Source of the DNA: UBA4656 sp002405525
GTDB taxonomy: Bacteria > Pseudomonadota > Gammaproteobacteria > Xanthomonadales > Ahniellaceae
Length of the DNA: 64,000 nt
NCBI GenBank assembly: GCA_036723735.1
Contig: DAIMGT010000001.1
Location: 1 to 64,000 of the forward strand
Direction: 5' to 3'
Part shown: piece after piece, positions 49,652 through 57,675 of the stretch
Numbering within the stretch: position 1 is the first letter of the stretch
Layout: every line of letters starts with the position of its first letter
The notes under the pieces: model-generated
What the model was told of the DNA's origin: nothing
What the model saw: only the letters and a program-made list of their open reading frames with translations
Database searches by the model: none
Program-made: the position numbers and the translations under genes

Positions 49652-50758
49652 TCATGCGGGGGCGGACAACATCGCCATCACGTCGCCCTCGCCGACGTCG
49701 TCGACGATCATCGCCTGGCCGGCGTCGCGCCACAGAATGAGGCGCAGCCGACCACTGGCATTCTTCTTGTCGAGTCGCATGTAGCCGACCAGCGTCCGCG
49801 GGTCGAGCCCGGCCGGCAGCGCGACCGGCAGCCCCAGCCGGGCCAGCAGATCGGCCAGCCGCGCCGCGGGCGCGTTGCCGGCGAGCCCCAGGCGCGCCGA
49901 CAGCCGGGCGGCCAGCACCATCCCGATCGCCACCGCTTCGCCGTGCAGCAGCGTCGAGTAGCCGGTCGCGGCCTCGATCGCATGGCCGAAGGTGTGGCCG
50001 AGGTTGAGCAGAGCCCGATCGCCGGTTTCTCGCTCGTCACGGGCCACGATCGCCGCCTTGTGGCGGCAGCACGCCTCGATCGCCTGCGACAAAGTGTCCG
50101 GATGGCGCGACAGCAGCGCCGGCGCATGGGCGTCGATCCAGTCCAGGAACGCAGCATCGCCGAGAGCGCCGTACTTCACCACCTCGGCCAACCCGGCACG
50201 CAGTTCGCGCTCAGGCAGGGTGGCGAGCGTGTCGGTATCGGCAACCACCAGCCGCGGCTGGTGGAAGGCACCGACCAGGTTCTTGCCCTGCGCGAGATTC
50301 ACGGCGGTCTTGCCGCCGACCGAGGAATCGACCATCGCCAGCAGGGTGGTCGGCAACTGCACGAAGTTCACGCCGCGCATCCACGTCGCGGCGACGAAGC
50401 CGGCCAGGTCGCCGACCACGCCGCCGCCCAGCGCCACCACGCAGGCGTCGCGACTGGCCTTCATGTCGGCCAGCGCCTCGAACGCGCGCGCGCACTCGGC
50501 CAGCGTCTTGTTCGGTTCGCCGGCCGGCAGCACGAAGGTCCGCGCGTCGCGGCCGGCGAGGGCCGCGCATGCCGCGTCCGCATACAGCGGGGCGACGTGC
50601 GAATCGGTGACCAGCAGAACGTGGCGGCCGCGCAGCGCGTCGCACCATTCGTGCGGTCGGCGCAGCAGGCCGGGTCCGATCAGGATCGGACAGGTTCGCT
50701 CGCCGAGCGCCACGTCGATGCGTCGCGACGGCGCGGCGCGCGCGCGCTCCGTGCTCAT
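49652..50758 (-). CDS. aroB: 3-dehydroquinate synthase
   Basis: A 368-residue AroB, the second step of the shikimate pathway. NAD-binding ALGGGVVGDLAGFVAATWMRG (about 105-125), substrate-site LPTTLLAMVDSSVGGKTAVN, and metal ligands E (in AEVVKYG), H in LLNLGHTFGHAIE and H in LLHGEAVAIGM are all present. It starts in the aroK stop (ATGA), so the pair is coupled, the standard proteobacterial aroKB arrangement. Confidence 0.97.
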   Translation of the reverse strand: MSTERARAAPSRRIDVALGERTCPILIGPGLLRRPHEWCDALRGRHVLLVTDSHVAPLYADAACAALAGRDARTFVLPAGEPNKTLAECARAFEALADMKASRDACVVALGGGVVGDLAGFVAATWMRGVNFVQLPTTLLAMVDSSVGGKTAVNLAQGKNLVGAFHQPRLVVADTDTLATLPERELRAGLAEVVKYGALGDAAFLDWIDAHAPALLSRHPDTLSQAIEACCRHKAAIVARDERETGDRALLNLGHTFGHAIEAATGYSTLLHGEAVAIGMVLAARLSARLGLAGNAPAARLADLLARLGLPVALPAGLDPRTLVGYMRLDKKNASGRLRLILWRDAGQAMIVDDVGEGDVMAMLSAPA

Positions 50759-51303
50759 GCCGCGCTCGCCGGCGGCTCGCGCTGCCATTGCTGTTCGATC
50801 GCGGCGGCCAGTCGTTGGCTGGCCGGAGCCGCGCCTTCGCGCCCGCCACCGAAGGCGAGGTCGGCAACCTCGGCGTAAAGCGGATCGCGCTCGTGCGCCA
50901 GCGCTTCCAGTCGGCCGCGCCGGTCGGGCGTGACCAACAGGGGGCGCGACCGGTCGTTGGCGGTGCGCGCCAGTTGCTGATCGACCGAGGCGCGCAGCCA
51001 GACCACGAACCCCCGTTCGCGCAGCAGGCGGCGGTTGGCCTCCGCCAGCACGCTGCCTCCACCCGTCGCCAGCACGACGCCGCGGCGCGCGGTCAGGTCG
51101 GCCAGTGCTTCCGACTCGCGACGTCTGAACCCCGGCTCGCCTTCGTGGGCGAAGATCAGGTTCACGCTGGCGCCGGTGCGGGCCACGATCTCGGCATCGA
51201 GGTCGACGAAAGCCATCCCGAAGCGTCGCGCGATGCGCCGCCCCAGGCTGCTCTTGCCGGCCGCCATCGGACCGACCAGGAACAGGTTCGGTGAAGGATT
51301 CAT
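50755..51303 (-). CDS. aroK: Shikimate kinase
   Basis: A 182-residue shikimate kinase. Walker A is LVGPMAAGKSSLGRRIA (residues about 9-25), shikimate-binding D in FVDLDAEIV and R in FRRRESEAL, then VLATGGGSVL and the lid region with DRSRPLLV. Start at 51303 is 49 bp from the divergent exosortase gene. Normal length. Confidence 0.95.
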   Translation of the reverse strand: MNPSPNLFLVGPMAAGKSSLGRRIARRFGMAFVDLDAEIVARTGASVNLIFAHEGEPGFRRRESEALADLTARRGVVLATGGGSVLAEANRRLLRERGFVVWLRASVDQQLARTANDRSRPLLVTPDRRGRLEALAHERDPLYAEVADLAFGGGREGAAPASQRLAAAIEQQWQREPPASAA

Positions 51304-51352
51304 GCGCGCGGATGCTAGCATTCGCCGCGACCTGGACCCGGACCGGACCGCG

Positions 51353-51880
51353 ATGCTGCGCTTCGCCCTGATGTTCCCGCTGCTCATCGTGCTGTTGTTC
51401 GCGGCCTACCTCCTGCAGCCGGTGGAGCAGTACATCGTCAACCCCTTCACCTCGGTGCTGGCCACCGTCAGCTCGTGGCTGATCGACCTTTTCGACGACG
51501 ACGCCATCGCGATGGGCAAGGTGATCCAGAGCGCCAGCACCGGCTTCGCGGTGTCGATCGAGCGCGGCTGCAACGGGCTGGAGGCGGTGATCATCCTGTT
51601 CGCGGCGCTGTTCGCCTTCCCGGCACCGATCAAGCACCGCCTGATCGGCTTCGCGATCGGTTTCGTCGCGATCCAGAGCCTCAACCTGGTGCGCATCATC
51701 AGTTTGTTCTACATCGGCCAGTGGAGCCAGGTCTGGTTCGACTGGTTCCATCACTACCTGTGGCAGGCCCTGATCATCCTCGACGCGCTGGTGGTGTGGC
51801 TGATCTGGCTGCGCTACCTGCCGCGGCCGCGCGCGGCGCCCGGACCATCGTCTCCGGCGGCCGCCGCCGGCGAGGCCTGA
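51353..51880 (+). CDS. xrtH: Exosortase H (XrtH-type)
   Basis: A 175-residue membrane protein with about five helices. It has the exosortase catalytic residues: C73 in IERGCNGLEAVIILFAA, R114 in NLVRIISLFYIG and H133/H134 in FHHYLWQAL. The N-terminus and overall length fit XrtH, described as processing proteins with an IPTL-CTERM sorting signal. Such a substrate is not seen in the window. It is divergent from aroK and 6 bp before a decayed gene. Identity as an exosortase is clear; the H subtype is by recollection of sequence features. Confidence 0.9.
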   Translation: MLRFALMFPLLIVLLFAAYLLQPVEQYIVNPFTSVLATVSSWLIDLFDDDAIAMGKVIQSASTGFAVSIERGCNGLEAVIILFAALFAFPAPIKHRLIGFAIGFVAIQSLNLVRIISLFYIGQWSQVWFDWFHHYLWQALIILDALVVWLIWLRYLPRPRAAPGPSSPAAAAGEA

Positions 51881-51886
51881 GGCGGC

Positions 51887-52707
51887 ATGACCTCGCGGCA
51901 GGCGCTGGTCGCCGGCTGCGGCGATGTCGGGTCCCGCGCCGGGCTGTTGCTGGCGGTCGCCGGCTAGTCCGGGATGGACCTCCGCCGCAGCGGCGGTCTG
52001 CCGTCGCCGTTGGCCGTGTGCCATGCGGACCTCAGCCGGCTGCCGATTCTGGCCGGCCGGCCGGTGATCGATCTCGCGCTGTACTCGCCTGCGCCTGATG
52101 ACCGCAGCGATGCGGCCTGCCGGGCCCTGTTCATCGATGGCCCTGCCGCGCTTGCCGAAGCGCCTGGCGTTCGTCTCCGGCACCGCGGTGTAAGGCGACT
52201 TCGCGGGCGCATGGCTCGCCGAGGATGATCCGGCCGAGCCGGACGGAGTCAAGGGCGCCCTGCTGCGAGAGGCCGAACGTCGCCTCGCCGCGGGACCGGT
52301 GCCGACCATGCTGGCGCGCCTGGCCGGGGTCTATGGCGCCCGGGCGCGAGTGGATGCGGGCGCGGGTTCGCGCCGGGGAGTCGTGCCGGCCCGGGGCCTG
52401 GACCAATCGCATCCATGCCCGCGACGCGGCGCGCATGCGGGCGCACCTCGCGTGCGGCGGCATTCCATCTGCCTCGGCGTGGACGATGCGCCGGCCAGCG
52501 ACGGCGAAGCCATGGCGGGGCCGGCGGCGCACCTGGGCCTGCCCCCACCGCCGGAAGACGCGCGATTCGCACCGCGCGGGGTGGCGGGGCCTCGCCAACC
52601 GGCGGCTGTCGAACCGCCGCCTTCGGGACAGCGGCTTTCCGCCGGACCACCCGGACTTCCGGGCCGGCTCCGCCGGGTTGACACCGGACGGCGGTCGGTC
52701 AGACTAG
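51887..52707 (+). pseudogene. Decayed NAD(P)-dependent epimerase/SDR (YeeZ-like)
   Basis: The remains of a gene of about 270 codons. It begins MTSRQALVAGCGDVGSRAGL, an SDR nucleotide-binding start, and is cut by an in-frame TAG at 51965. The same frame continues with DLRRSGGLP and LALYSPAPDDRSDAACRAL. A shift then leads to AFVSGTAV, a TAA at 52191 where Tyr of the usual VYGD is expected, and GDFAGAW. Fragments GESCRPGAWTNRIHARDAAR and LGVDDAPASDGE lie in other frames. At least two stops and about four frameshifts show it is dead. Confidence 0.85.
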
Positions 52708-52713
52708 GCGCCG

Positions 52714-52729
52714 CGACACAGTTGTGTCG
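52714..52729. promoter_or_regulatory. Palindrome upstream of the dodecin-response regulator operon
   Basis: CGACACA (52714-52720) and TGTGTCG (52723-52729) form a perfect inverted repeat with a 2-bp centre. TTGACG at 52739-52744, 10 bp downstream, could be a -35 element; no good -10 follows. It is placed as an activator or repressor site for the operon, which includes a response regulator that might bind it. Confidence 0.45.
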
Positions 52730-52820
52730 GGGCGTCTGTTGACGGCGCTTGTTGGACGTCCGAGACATGCGCTGCGGGTCCCCGCCCGATCACGGGTCGG
52801 CCGACGGAGGAAGGAGCGTC

Positions 52821-53027
52821 ATGAGCAACGTGGTGAAGGTCATCGAGGTCAGTTCGCAGTCGAGCAAGGGCTTCGAAGATGCGGTTTCCACCGGCCTGAA
52901 GAAGGTCGCCAAGTCGGTCAAGAACATCCAGGGCGCATGGGTCAACGAGATGAAGGTGGTGACCACGCCCGAAGGCAAGGTGACCCATTGGCGGGTCAAC
53001 CTGCGGATCAGCTTCGTGGTGGACTGA
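52821..53027 (+). CDS. Dodecin flavin-binding protein
   Basis: A 68-residue dodecin, a small cytoplasmic protein that forms a 12-mer and stores flavins. MSNVVKVIEVSSQSSKGFED, the aromatic W in NIQGAWVNEMKVV and the C-terminal HWRVNLRISFVVD are typical. The ribosome site GGAGGAAGGAG precedes the ATG at 52821. It is immediately followed by the response regulator. Confidence 0.95.
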   Translation: MSNVVKVIEVSSQSSKGFEDAVSTGLKKVAKSVKNIQGAWVNEMKVVTTPEGKVTHWRVNLRISFVVD

Positions 53028-53774
53028 GTGGCTGGATCCTTGGGTGAAGCGGGCCGGCCCGGCGAGGCGGAGGACGGGCGGGCGTCAGCCTTGTGCATCG
53101 GCCTGGTCGAGGACGACCCGGATCAGGCGCGGCTGTTCGCCGCCTGGCTGGAGGAGTCCGGCTATCGGGTCCTGTTGTTCGCCACCGCCGCCGAGTTCCG
53201 GCGCCGCTTGGGCGCGGCCTCGGTCGATGCCGTGCTGCTGGACTGGGGGCTGCCTGACGCCGAAGGCCCGGAAGTCGTCGACTGGCTACGCCACTCGGCC
53301 CACGCCGGGCTGCCGGTGGTGTTCCTCACCGCGCGCATCTCCGAGGCGGACATCGTCGCCGGGCTGCGTGCCGGCGCCGACGACTACGTGCCGAAGCCGC
53401 CGCGCAAGAGCGAACTGCTCGCCCGGTTGGGCGCCGTGCTGCGCCGCACCGGTGCGGCCACTGCCGATCCGGTGCTGCGCGAGGTCCCGCCGTGGGAGAT
53501 CGACACCCGCCAGCGTCGGGTGTTGCTGGCCGGCGAAGAGGTCGAACTGACCGATCGCGAGTTCGACCTCGCGGCCTATCTGTTTCGCCGCCCGGGCCGC
53601 ATCGTCAGTCGCGAAGCGCTGTTGTCGCAGGTTTGGAACCTCGGCGGTGGCGTGGCGACGCGGACGGTGGACACTCACGTCAGCCGGCTGCGCCGCAAGC
53701 TCCTGCTCGATGGTGAGCATGGCTGGCGCCTGACCGCGGTGTACCAGCACGGGTACCGACTCGAACGGGCCTGA
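53028..53774 (+). CDS. OmpR/PhoB-family response regulator
   Basis: A 248-residue regulator. An N-terminal receiver domain (about 21-135) has acidic D29-D30 in LVEDDPDQ, the phosphoacceptor D72 in LLDWGLPD, T in VVFLTARIS and K in DYVPKPP. The winged helix at the C-terminus (about 155-245) has ELTDREFDLAAYLFRRPGRI and the recognition part RTVDTHVSRLRRKL. The start is a GTG abutting the dodecin stop, leaving about 20 non-family residues; a later start is possible. A partner kinase might be the one at 54743. Confidence 0.92.
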   Translation: MAGSLGEAGRPGEAEDGRASALCIGLVEDDPDQARLFAAWLEESGYRVLLFATAAEFRRRLGAASVDAVLLDWGLPDAEGPEVVDWLRHSAHAGLPVVFLTARISEADIVAGLRAGADDYVPKPPRKSELLARLGAVLRRTGAATADPVLREVPPWEIDTRQRRVLLAGEEVELTDREFDLAAYLFRRPGRIVSREALLSQVWNLGGGVATRTVDTHVSRLRRKLLLDGEHGWRLTAVYQHGYRLERA

Positions 53775-53914
53775 CAGGCTGTGGCAACACAGCCTCCCAG
53801 TCAGGTCATGGGTGGCCCGCGCGCGGTTCGTGCACGCCAGTGCATGATTCGCGGGAGCGAGTCCGGACCTGTGCCGGATTCGCGACCGGAAAAATCGACA
53901 GCATGCGGGTTTTC
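53775..53914 (+). ncRNA. Structured 3'-UTR element, copy A
   Basis: Begins right after the response-regulator stop. First stem AGGCTGTG with CACAGCCT and GCAA (GNRA) loop (53776-53795); second GGTCA with TGGCC around TGGG; third TGCAC with GTGCA around GCCA; fourth GCGAGTCCGG with CCGGATTCGC around a 7-base loop. It ends in GGGTTTTCTC. Matches copy B (reverse complement orientation in the window) over most of its length, with changes that keep pairing. Length 140. Confidence 0.55.
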
Positions 53915-54107
53915 TCACGCGCTCTGAGCGGGCGCGCTGCGCCGCCGTCCATCCACGTTCGCAGCGCACCGATGCTGCGGGCTGCGGCCAGGGGAGAAGG
54001 GCCATGGGTGTTCGCGTACCGGGCCCTGGTTGCCGTGGCGCGGGACTTGCCGGGCCCGGCTTGTCGCGAGCGCGTCGCTGCGCCCAGAATGACGCAACCG
54101 CCCCCGT
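53915..54107. other. Gap before pdxH
   Basis: The remaining 193 bp between copy A and pdxH. No gene is seen. CAGAAT (around 54089) could be part of a pdxH promoter, but no matching -35 is clear. The stretch CAGGGGAGAAGGGCCATGG contains a ribosome-site-like run but no sustained family-like frame. Confidence 0.4.
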
Positions 54108-54710
54108 ATGCTGCTGACCATGCATCTCGATCCAGCGATACTCTCAACGTTCCGCGGATTGCTCGCCGAAGCCGGCCGATGCGGCGAGCCGGAGCCGACT
54201 TCGATGGTGCTCTCCACCGCCGACCGCGATGGCAGGATCTCGTCGCGCGCCGTGCTGCTCAAACACGCCGACGAACGGGGCTTCGTGTTCTACACCAACA
54301 CTGCCAGCCGCAAGGGTGTTCAACTCGCCGAGCATCCGCGCGCATCGTTGTTGTTCCTGTGGAAACAACTGCGCGATCAGGTGCAGGTGCGCGTCGAGGG
54401 TCCGGTCGAGCCGGTGACCGCGACCGAGGCCGATGCCTACTTCGCGACCCGCCCGCGCGAAAGCCAGATCGGCGCCTGGGCATCGGACCAATCGCGGCCG
54501 CTGCGGTCGCGCGCCGAACTGGAGGCGAGAGTGGCCGAGGCCGAACAGCGGTTCCGCGGTGGCCCGGTGCCAAGACCGCCGCACTGGAGCGGCTACCGCG
54601 TGCGTCCGGAGCGCGTCGAATTCTGGTACGGCGCGGCATTCCGGCTGCACGAACGGATACAGCACCGTTTCGAGGACGGCGGATGGCGACAGGAGCTGCT
54701 GTTTCCATGA
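54108..54710 (+). CDS. pdxH: Pyridoxamine 5'-phosphate oxidase
   Basis: A 200-residue FMN-dependent oxidase for PLP synthesis and salvage. FMN-binding SSRAVLLKHADERGFVFYTN, PRASLLFLWKQLRDQVQVRVEG, PRESQIGAWASDQS and the C-terminal RPERVEFWYG ... LHERIQH ... LFP are all as expected. Shorter at the N-terminus than E. coli PdxH by about 15 residues, as is common. Starts at 54108 and 54120 are both possible. Confidence 0.96.
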   Translation: MLLTMHLDPAILSTFRGLLAEAGRCGEPEPTSMVLSTADRDGRISSRAVLLKHADERGFVFYTNTASRKGVQLAEHPRASLLFLWKQLRDQVQVRVEGPVEPVTATEADAYFATRPRESQIGAWASDQSRPLRSRAELEARVAEAEQRFRGGPVPRPPHWSGYRVRPERVEFWYGAAFRLHERIQHRFEDGGWRQELLFP

Positions 54711-54742
54711 GTCGCTCTGATGAGCATCGCGGTGGCTGACCG

Positions 54743-56734
54743 ATGGATACCTCGACGCCTGATGGGAATTCCCGAGGCAGCCAGCGCAGCGTCGCGGGCG
54801 CGCTGCGCGACGACTTCGGTGCGGCCTGGTACCGGGACTTCGAAAATGGTCGTGCGGTCCATTCGGTCGAGTGGCTGGCGATGCTCGGGCACGCCGAGCA
54901 CGAGGTAGGAGACGGCATCGACGAATGGCGTTCCCGGATTCATCCCGACGAACGCGCGCGCGCGCTCGCGCTCGTCCGCGCCGCGCTCGTTCCCGGCGCG
55001 CCGGCCTACGCGGACGAGTACCGTATGAGTCACCGTGACGGCACATGGCGCCGAGTGCAGTCGCGCGGCCAGGTCGTCGAGCGGGATGCGTTGGGCAACG
55101 GCCTGCGCATGGTGGGTGTCGACCGCGAGATCGGCGCCGAGGGACGGCTGGAGGAGAGCCTGCGCCAGCCCGATGCGATCATCGCCCTGGCCGAACGGGT
55201 TGTCGGCCTCGCCTGGTGGACGTGGAACATGCAGACCGACGCCACCAGTTGGTCGCCTGGCATGTTCAAGTCGTTCGGCCTCGATCCGTCGCTGCCGGAG
55301 CCGACCTTCGCCGATCAGCGTTCGCTGTTCAGTCCGGAGTCCTACCAGCGCCTCGTCAAGGCCTCACGGAACGCGGTTGCCACCGGCGGGTCCTATCTCA
55401 TGGAGGCGGAGATCGTGCAGCCTGGCGGCGCGCGCCGCAGCGTGATCGGTAGTGGCGAAGTGGTTCGGGACGTCGAGGGTCGTCCGATCGGCATGCGCGG
55501 GGTGATGAGCGACATCACTGAACTGCTGCTGCTCAAGCGCGGCGTACGCGAGCAGGCGCAACTTCTCTCCCAGGTTTCCCGGATCGGCCGCATCGGTGGC
55601 TGGTCGCTGGACCTTGTCGGCAACGTGCTCAGCTGGACCGACGAGACCTACCGCATCCATGAGCTCGAGCCGGGCGAGCCGATAGATGTCCAGCGCGCGA
55701 CCGCCTTCTACCATCCCGACTTTCGCCCGCTGTTCGTCGCCGAACTGCGACGTTTCGGTGTGTTCGGACCTGCCGCGCCGGACGCCGCGCCACGGCCCGC
55801 CGGCGAGTCCGACGAGGGCTTCGATCTGGAAGCACGCCTGGTTACCGCCAGGGGGCGCACGATCTGGGTGCGCAGCTGCGGTCAGGCCGAAAGGGCCGGC
55901 GACCGCATCGTCCGCCTGTCCGGGACCTTCCAGGACATCACCGCCGCCAAGGAGGCGCAGGCGCGACTGGCCCAGGCGATGGAAGACCTGCGCGTGCGCA
56001 ATCGGGAACTGCAGGATTTCGCGGTCGCCGCTTCGCACGACCTGCAGGAACCGCTGCGCAAGATCCAGACCCTCGGTTCGCTGCTCGCCGAGCGCTTCGC
56101 GGGCGGTCTCGACGCGCAGGGGATCGACCTGCTGGAGCGGATGCGTGCCGCCGCGGGCCGGATGGGCGACCTGGTCGGCGACCTGCTCGCCTACTCGCGC
56201 GTGGGCCGCCACGAGCCGCTGGCCGAAATCGATCTTGGCGAGGTCGCGGCCGGCGTGGTGGCCGACCTCGAAGTCGAGATCCTGACCTGCGGCGGCGTCG
56301 TGTCGGTCGGCCGGCTGCCGCGACTGCGAGCCGACGCCACGCAGTTGCGCCAGGTGCTGCAGAACCTGATCGGCAACGCCCTCAAGTACCAGCCGCCCGG
56401 CCGGCCGCCGCGCGTGCAGGTCGAGGCTGCGGTGCTCGATCTGCCGGCGGTGGTCACCGGCGAGGTGCGCGCGCACTGCCGCCTGCAGGTGTCGGACAAC
56501 GGGATCGGCTTCGAGCCGCGTTATGCGGAACAGATCTTCGCGCCGTTCCAGCGGCTGCACGACCGCAGCCGCTACTCAGGAACCGGCATGGGGCTCGCCA
56601 TCGTGCGCCGCATCGCCGAGCGGCACGGCGGCCGCGTGTACGCCGGCAGTACGCCCGGACAGGGCTCGCTGTTCACGCTCGAACTGCCGCTGGACGGGCC
56701 GCCGCCGGCGCCCGACGAGGCGCCAGCGGCGTGA
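54743..56734 (+). CDS. PAS-domain histidine kinase
   Basis: A 663-residue soluble kinase without membrane helices. Three PAS-like domains (about 25-135, 150-270 and 285-405); each ends in a typical PAC-like segment (e.g. MRGVMSDITELL, LSGTFQDITAAKE). The histidine (about 432) is in AASHDLQEPLRKIQTL, of the phytochrome-like type. The ATP-binding domain has NLIGNALKYQPPG, SDNGIGFEPRY and GTGMGLAIVRRIAERHGG. It ends in a GTGA overlap with a BtuF-like gene, a clue to the signal sensed. Confidence 0.93.
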   Translation: MDTSTPDGNSRGSQRSVAGALRDDFGAAWYRDFENGRAVHSVEWLAMLGHAEHEVGDGIDEWRSRIHPDERARALALVRAALVPGAPAYADEYRMSHRDGTWRRVQSRGQVVERDALGNGLRMVGVDREIGAEGRLEESLRQPDAIIALAERVVGLAWWTWNMQTDATSWSPGMFKSFGLDPSLPEPTFADQRSLFSPESYQRLVKASRNAVATGGSYLMEAEIVQPGGARRSVIGSGEVVRDVEGRPIGMRGVMSDITELLLLKRGVREQAQLLSQVSRIGRIGGWSLDLVGNVLSWTDETYRIHELEPGEPIDVQRATAFYHPDFRPLFVAELRRFGVFGPAAPDAAPRPAGESDEGFDLEARLVTARGRTIWVRSCGQAERAGDRIVRLSGTFQDITAAKEAQARLAQAMEDLRVRNRELQDFAVAASHDLQEPLRKIQTLGSLLAERFAGGLDAQGIDLLERMRAAAGRMGDLVGDLLAYSRVGRHEPLAEIDLGEVAAGVVADLEVEILTCGGVVSVGRLPRLRADATQLRQVLQNLIGNALKYQPPGRPPRVQVEAAVLDLPAVVTGEVRAHCRLQVSDNGIGFEPRYAEQIFAPFQRLHDRSRYSGTGMGLAIVRRIAERHGGRVYAGSTPGQGSLFTLELPLDGPPPAPDEAPAA

Positions 56735-57540
56735 GCGACGGAGGACCGCGGCGCATCGTCTGCCTGACCGAGGAACCCACCGAGGTGCTCTACGCCCTCG
56801 GCGAGCAGTCGCGCATCGTCGGTATCAGCGGGTTCACCGTGCGCCCGCCGCGCGCGCGGCGGGAGAAGCCCAGGGTCTCCGCATTCACCAGCGCGCGGAT
56901 CGACGCCATCCTCGCCCTGCAGCCCGATCTTGCGATCGGTTTTTCCGACATCCAGGCCGATATCGCGCGTGACCTGGTGCGCGCCGGCGTCGAGGTCTGG
57001 ATCAGCAACCATCGCAGCGTCGAGGGCATCCTCGGCTACGTGCGTCGTCTCGGCGCAATGGTCGGCGCGGTCGAGCGCGCCGAGGCCTACGCCGAGCAGC
57101 TTGCGGTCCACATCGAGGCGGTGCGCCGCGCTGCCGCCGCGTTGCCGCGCCGGCCGAGAGTCTATTTCGAGGAATGGGACGAACCGCGGATCAGCGGTAT
57201 CCGCTGGGTATGCGAGCTGGTGCGGATCGCGGGCGGCGATGACATTCTGCCGGTGCGCGCCGCCGCCGGCCTGGCCCGCGATCGCATCCTGGCCGACGAC
57301 CGCGAGGTGATCGATGCCGCGCCGGACATCGTGTTCGGCTCCTGGTGCGGCAAGAGGTTCCGTCCGGAGAAGGTCGCCGCACGTCCCGGCTGGGAGAGGA
57401 TCCCCGCCGTGCGCGACGGCGAACTGCACGAGATCAAGTCGTGGATCATCCTGCAGCCGGGGCCGGCGGCGTTGACCGACGGACTCGACGCGCTGCATGC
57501 GGTGATCGCGCGGTGGGCGTCGGGGGACGGGAGGGGATAG
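56731..57540 (+). CDS. BtuF-like periplasmic-binding-fold protein without signal peptide
   Basis: A 269-residue protein of the BtuF/FepB class-III binding-protein fold. RIVCLTEEPTEVLYALGEQ (N-terminal), RIDAILALQPDLAIGFS, and the C-terminal ALTDGLDALHAVI are typical of cobalamin- or siderophore-binding proteins. Start GTG at 56731 overlaps the kinase stop. No signal peptide or lipobox is present, so it should stay in the cytoplasm, where it may bind a corrinoid or metal chelate. Confidence 0.85.
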   Translation: MSDGGPRRIVCLTEEPTEVLYALGEQSRIVGISGFTVRPPRARREKPRVSAFTSARIDAILALQPDLAIGFSDIQADIARDLVRAGVEVWISNHRSVEGILGYVRRLGAMVGAVERAEAYAEQLAVHIEAVRRAAAALPRRPRVYFEEWDEPRISGIRWVCELVRIAGGDDILPVRAAAGLARDRILADDREVIDAAPDIVFGSWCGKRFRPEKVAARPGWERIPAVRDGELHEIKSWIILQPGPAALTDGLDALHAVIARWASGDGRG

Positions 57541-57548
57541 GGTTCCGA

Positions 57549-57576
57549 GGGTATGGGGCCCAGGGCTCAGTGCCCG
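57549..57576. repeat. Degenerate 7-bp tandem repeat
   Basis: Four units read GGGTATG, GGGCCCA, GGGCTCA, GTGCCCG, 9 bp after the BtuF-like stop. The same GGGCTCA unit occurs in the array at 17399-17426. More degenerate than the other two arrays. Confidence 0.55.
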
Positions 57577-57675
57577 GAAGGCCGGGGCTCGGCGGCTCCG
57601 GGGGCGGTGGCGGACCGGTGCGGTCGGTTGCCCTGCACGCCGCGACCGGTACGCTTCTTGTGGCCCTCGGCGCCT

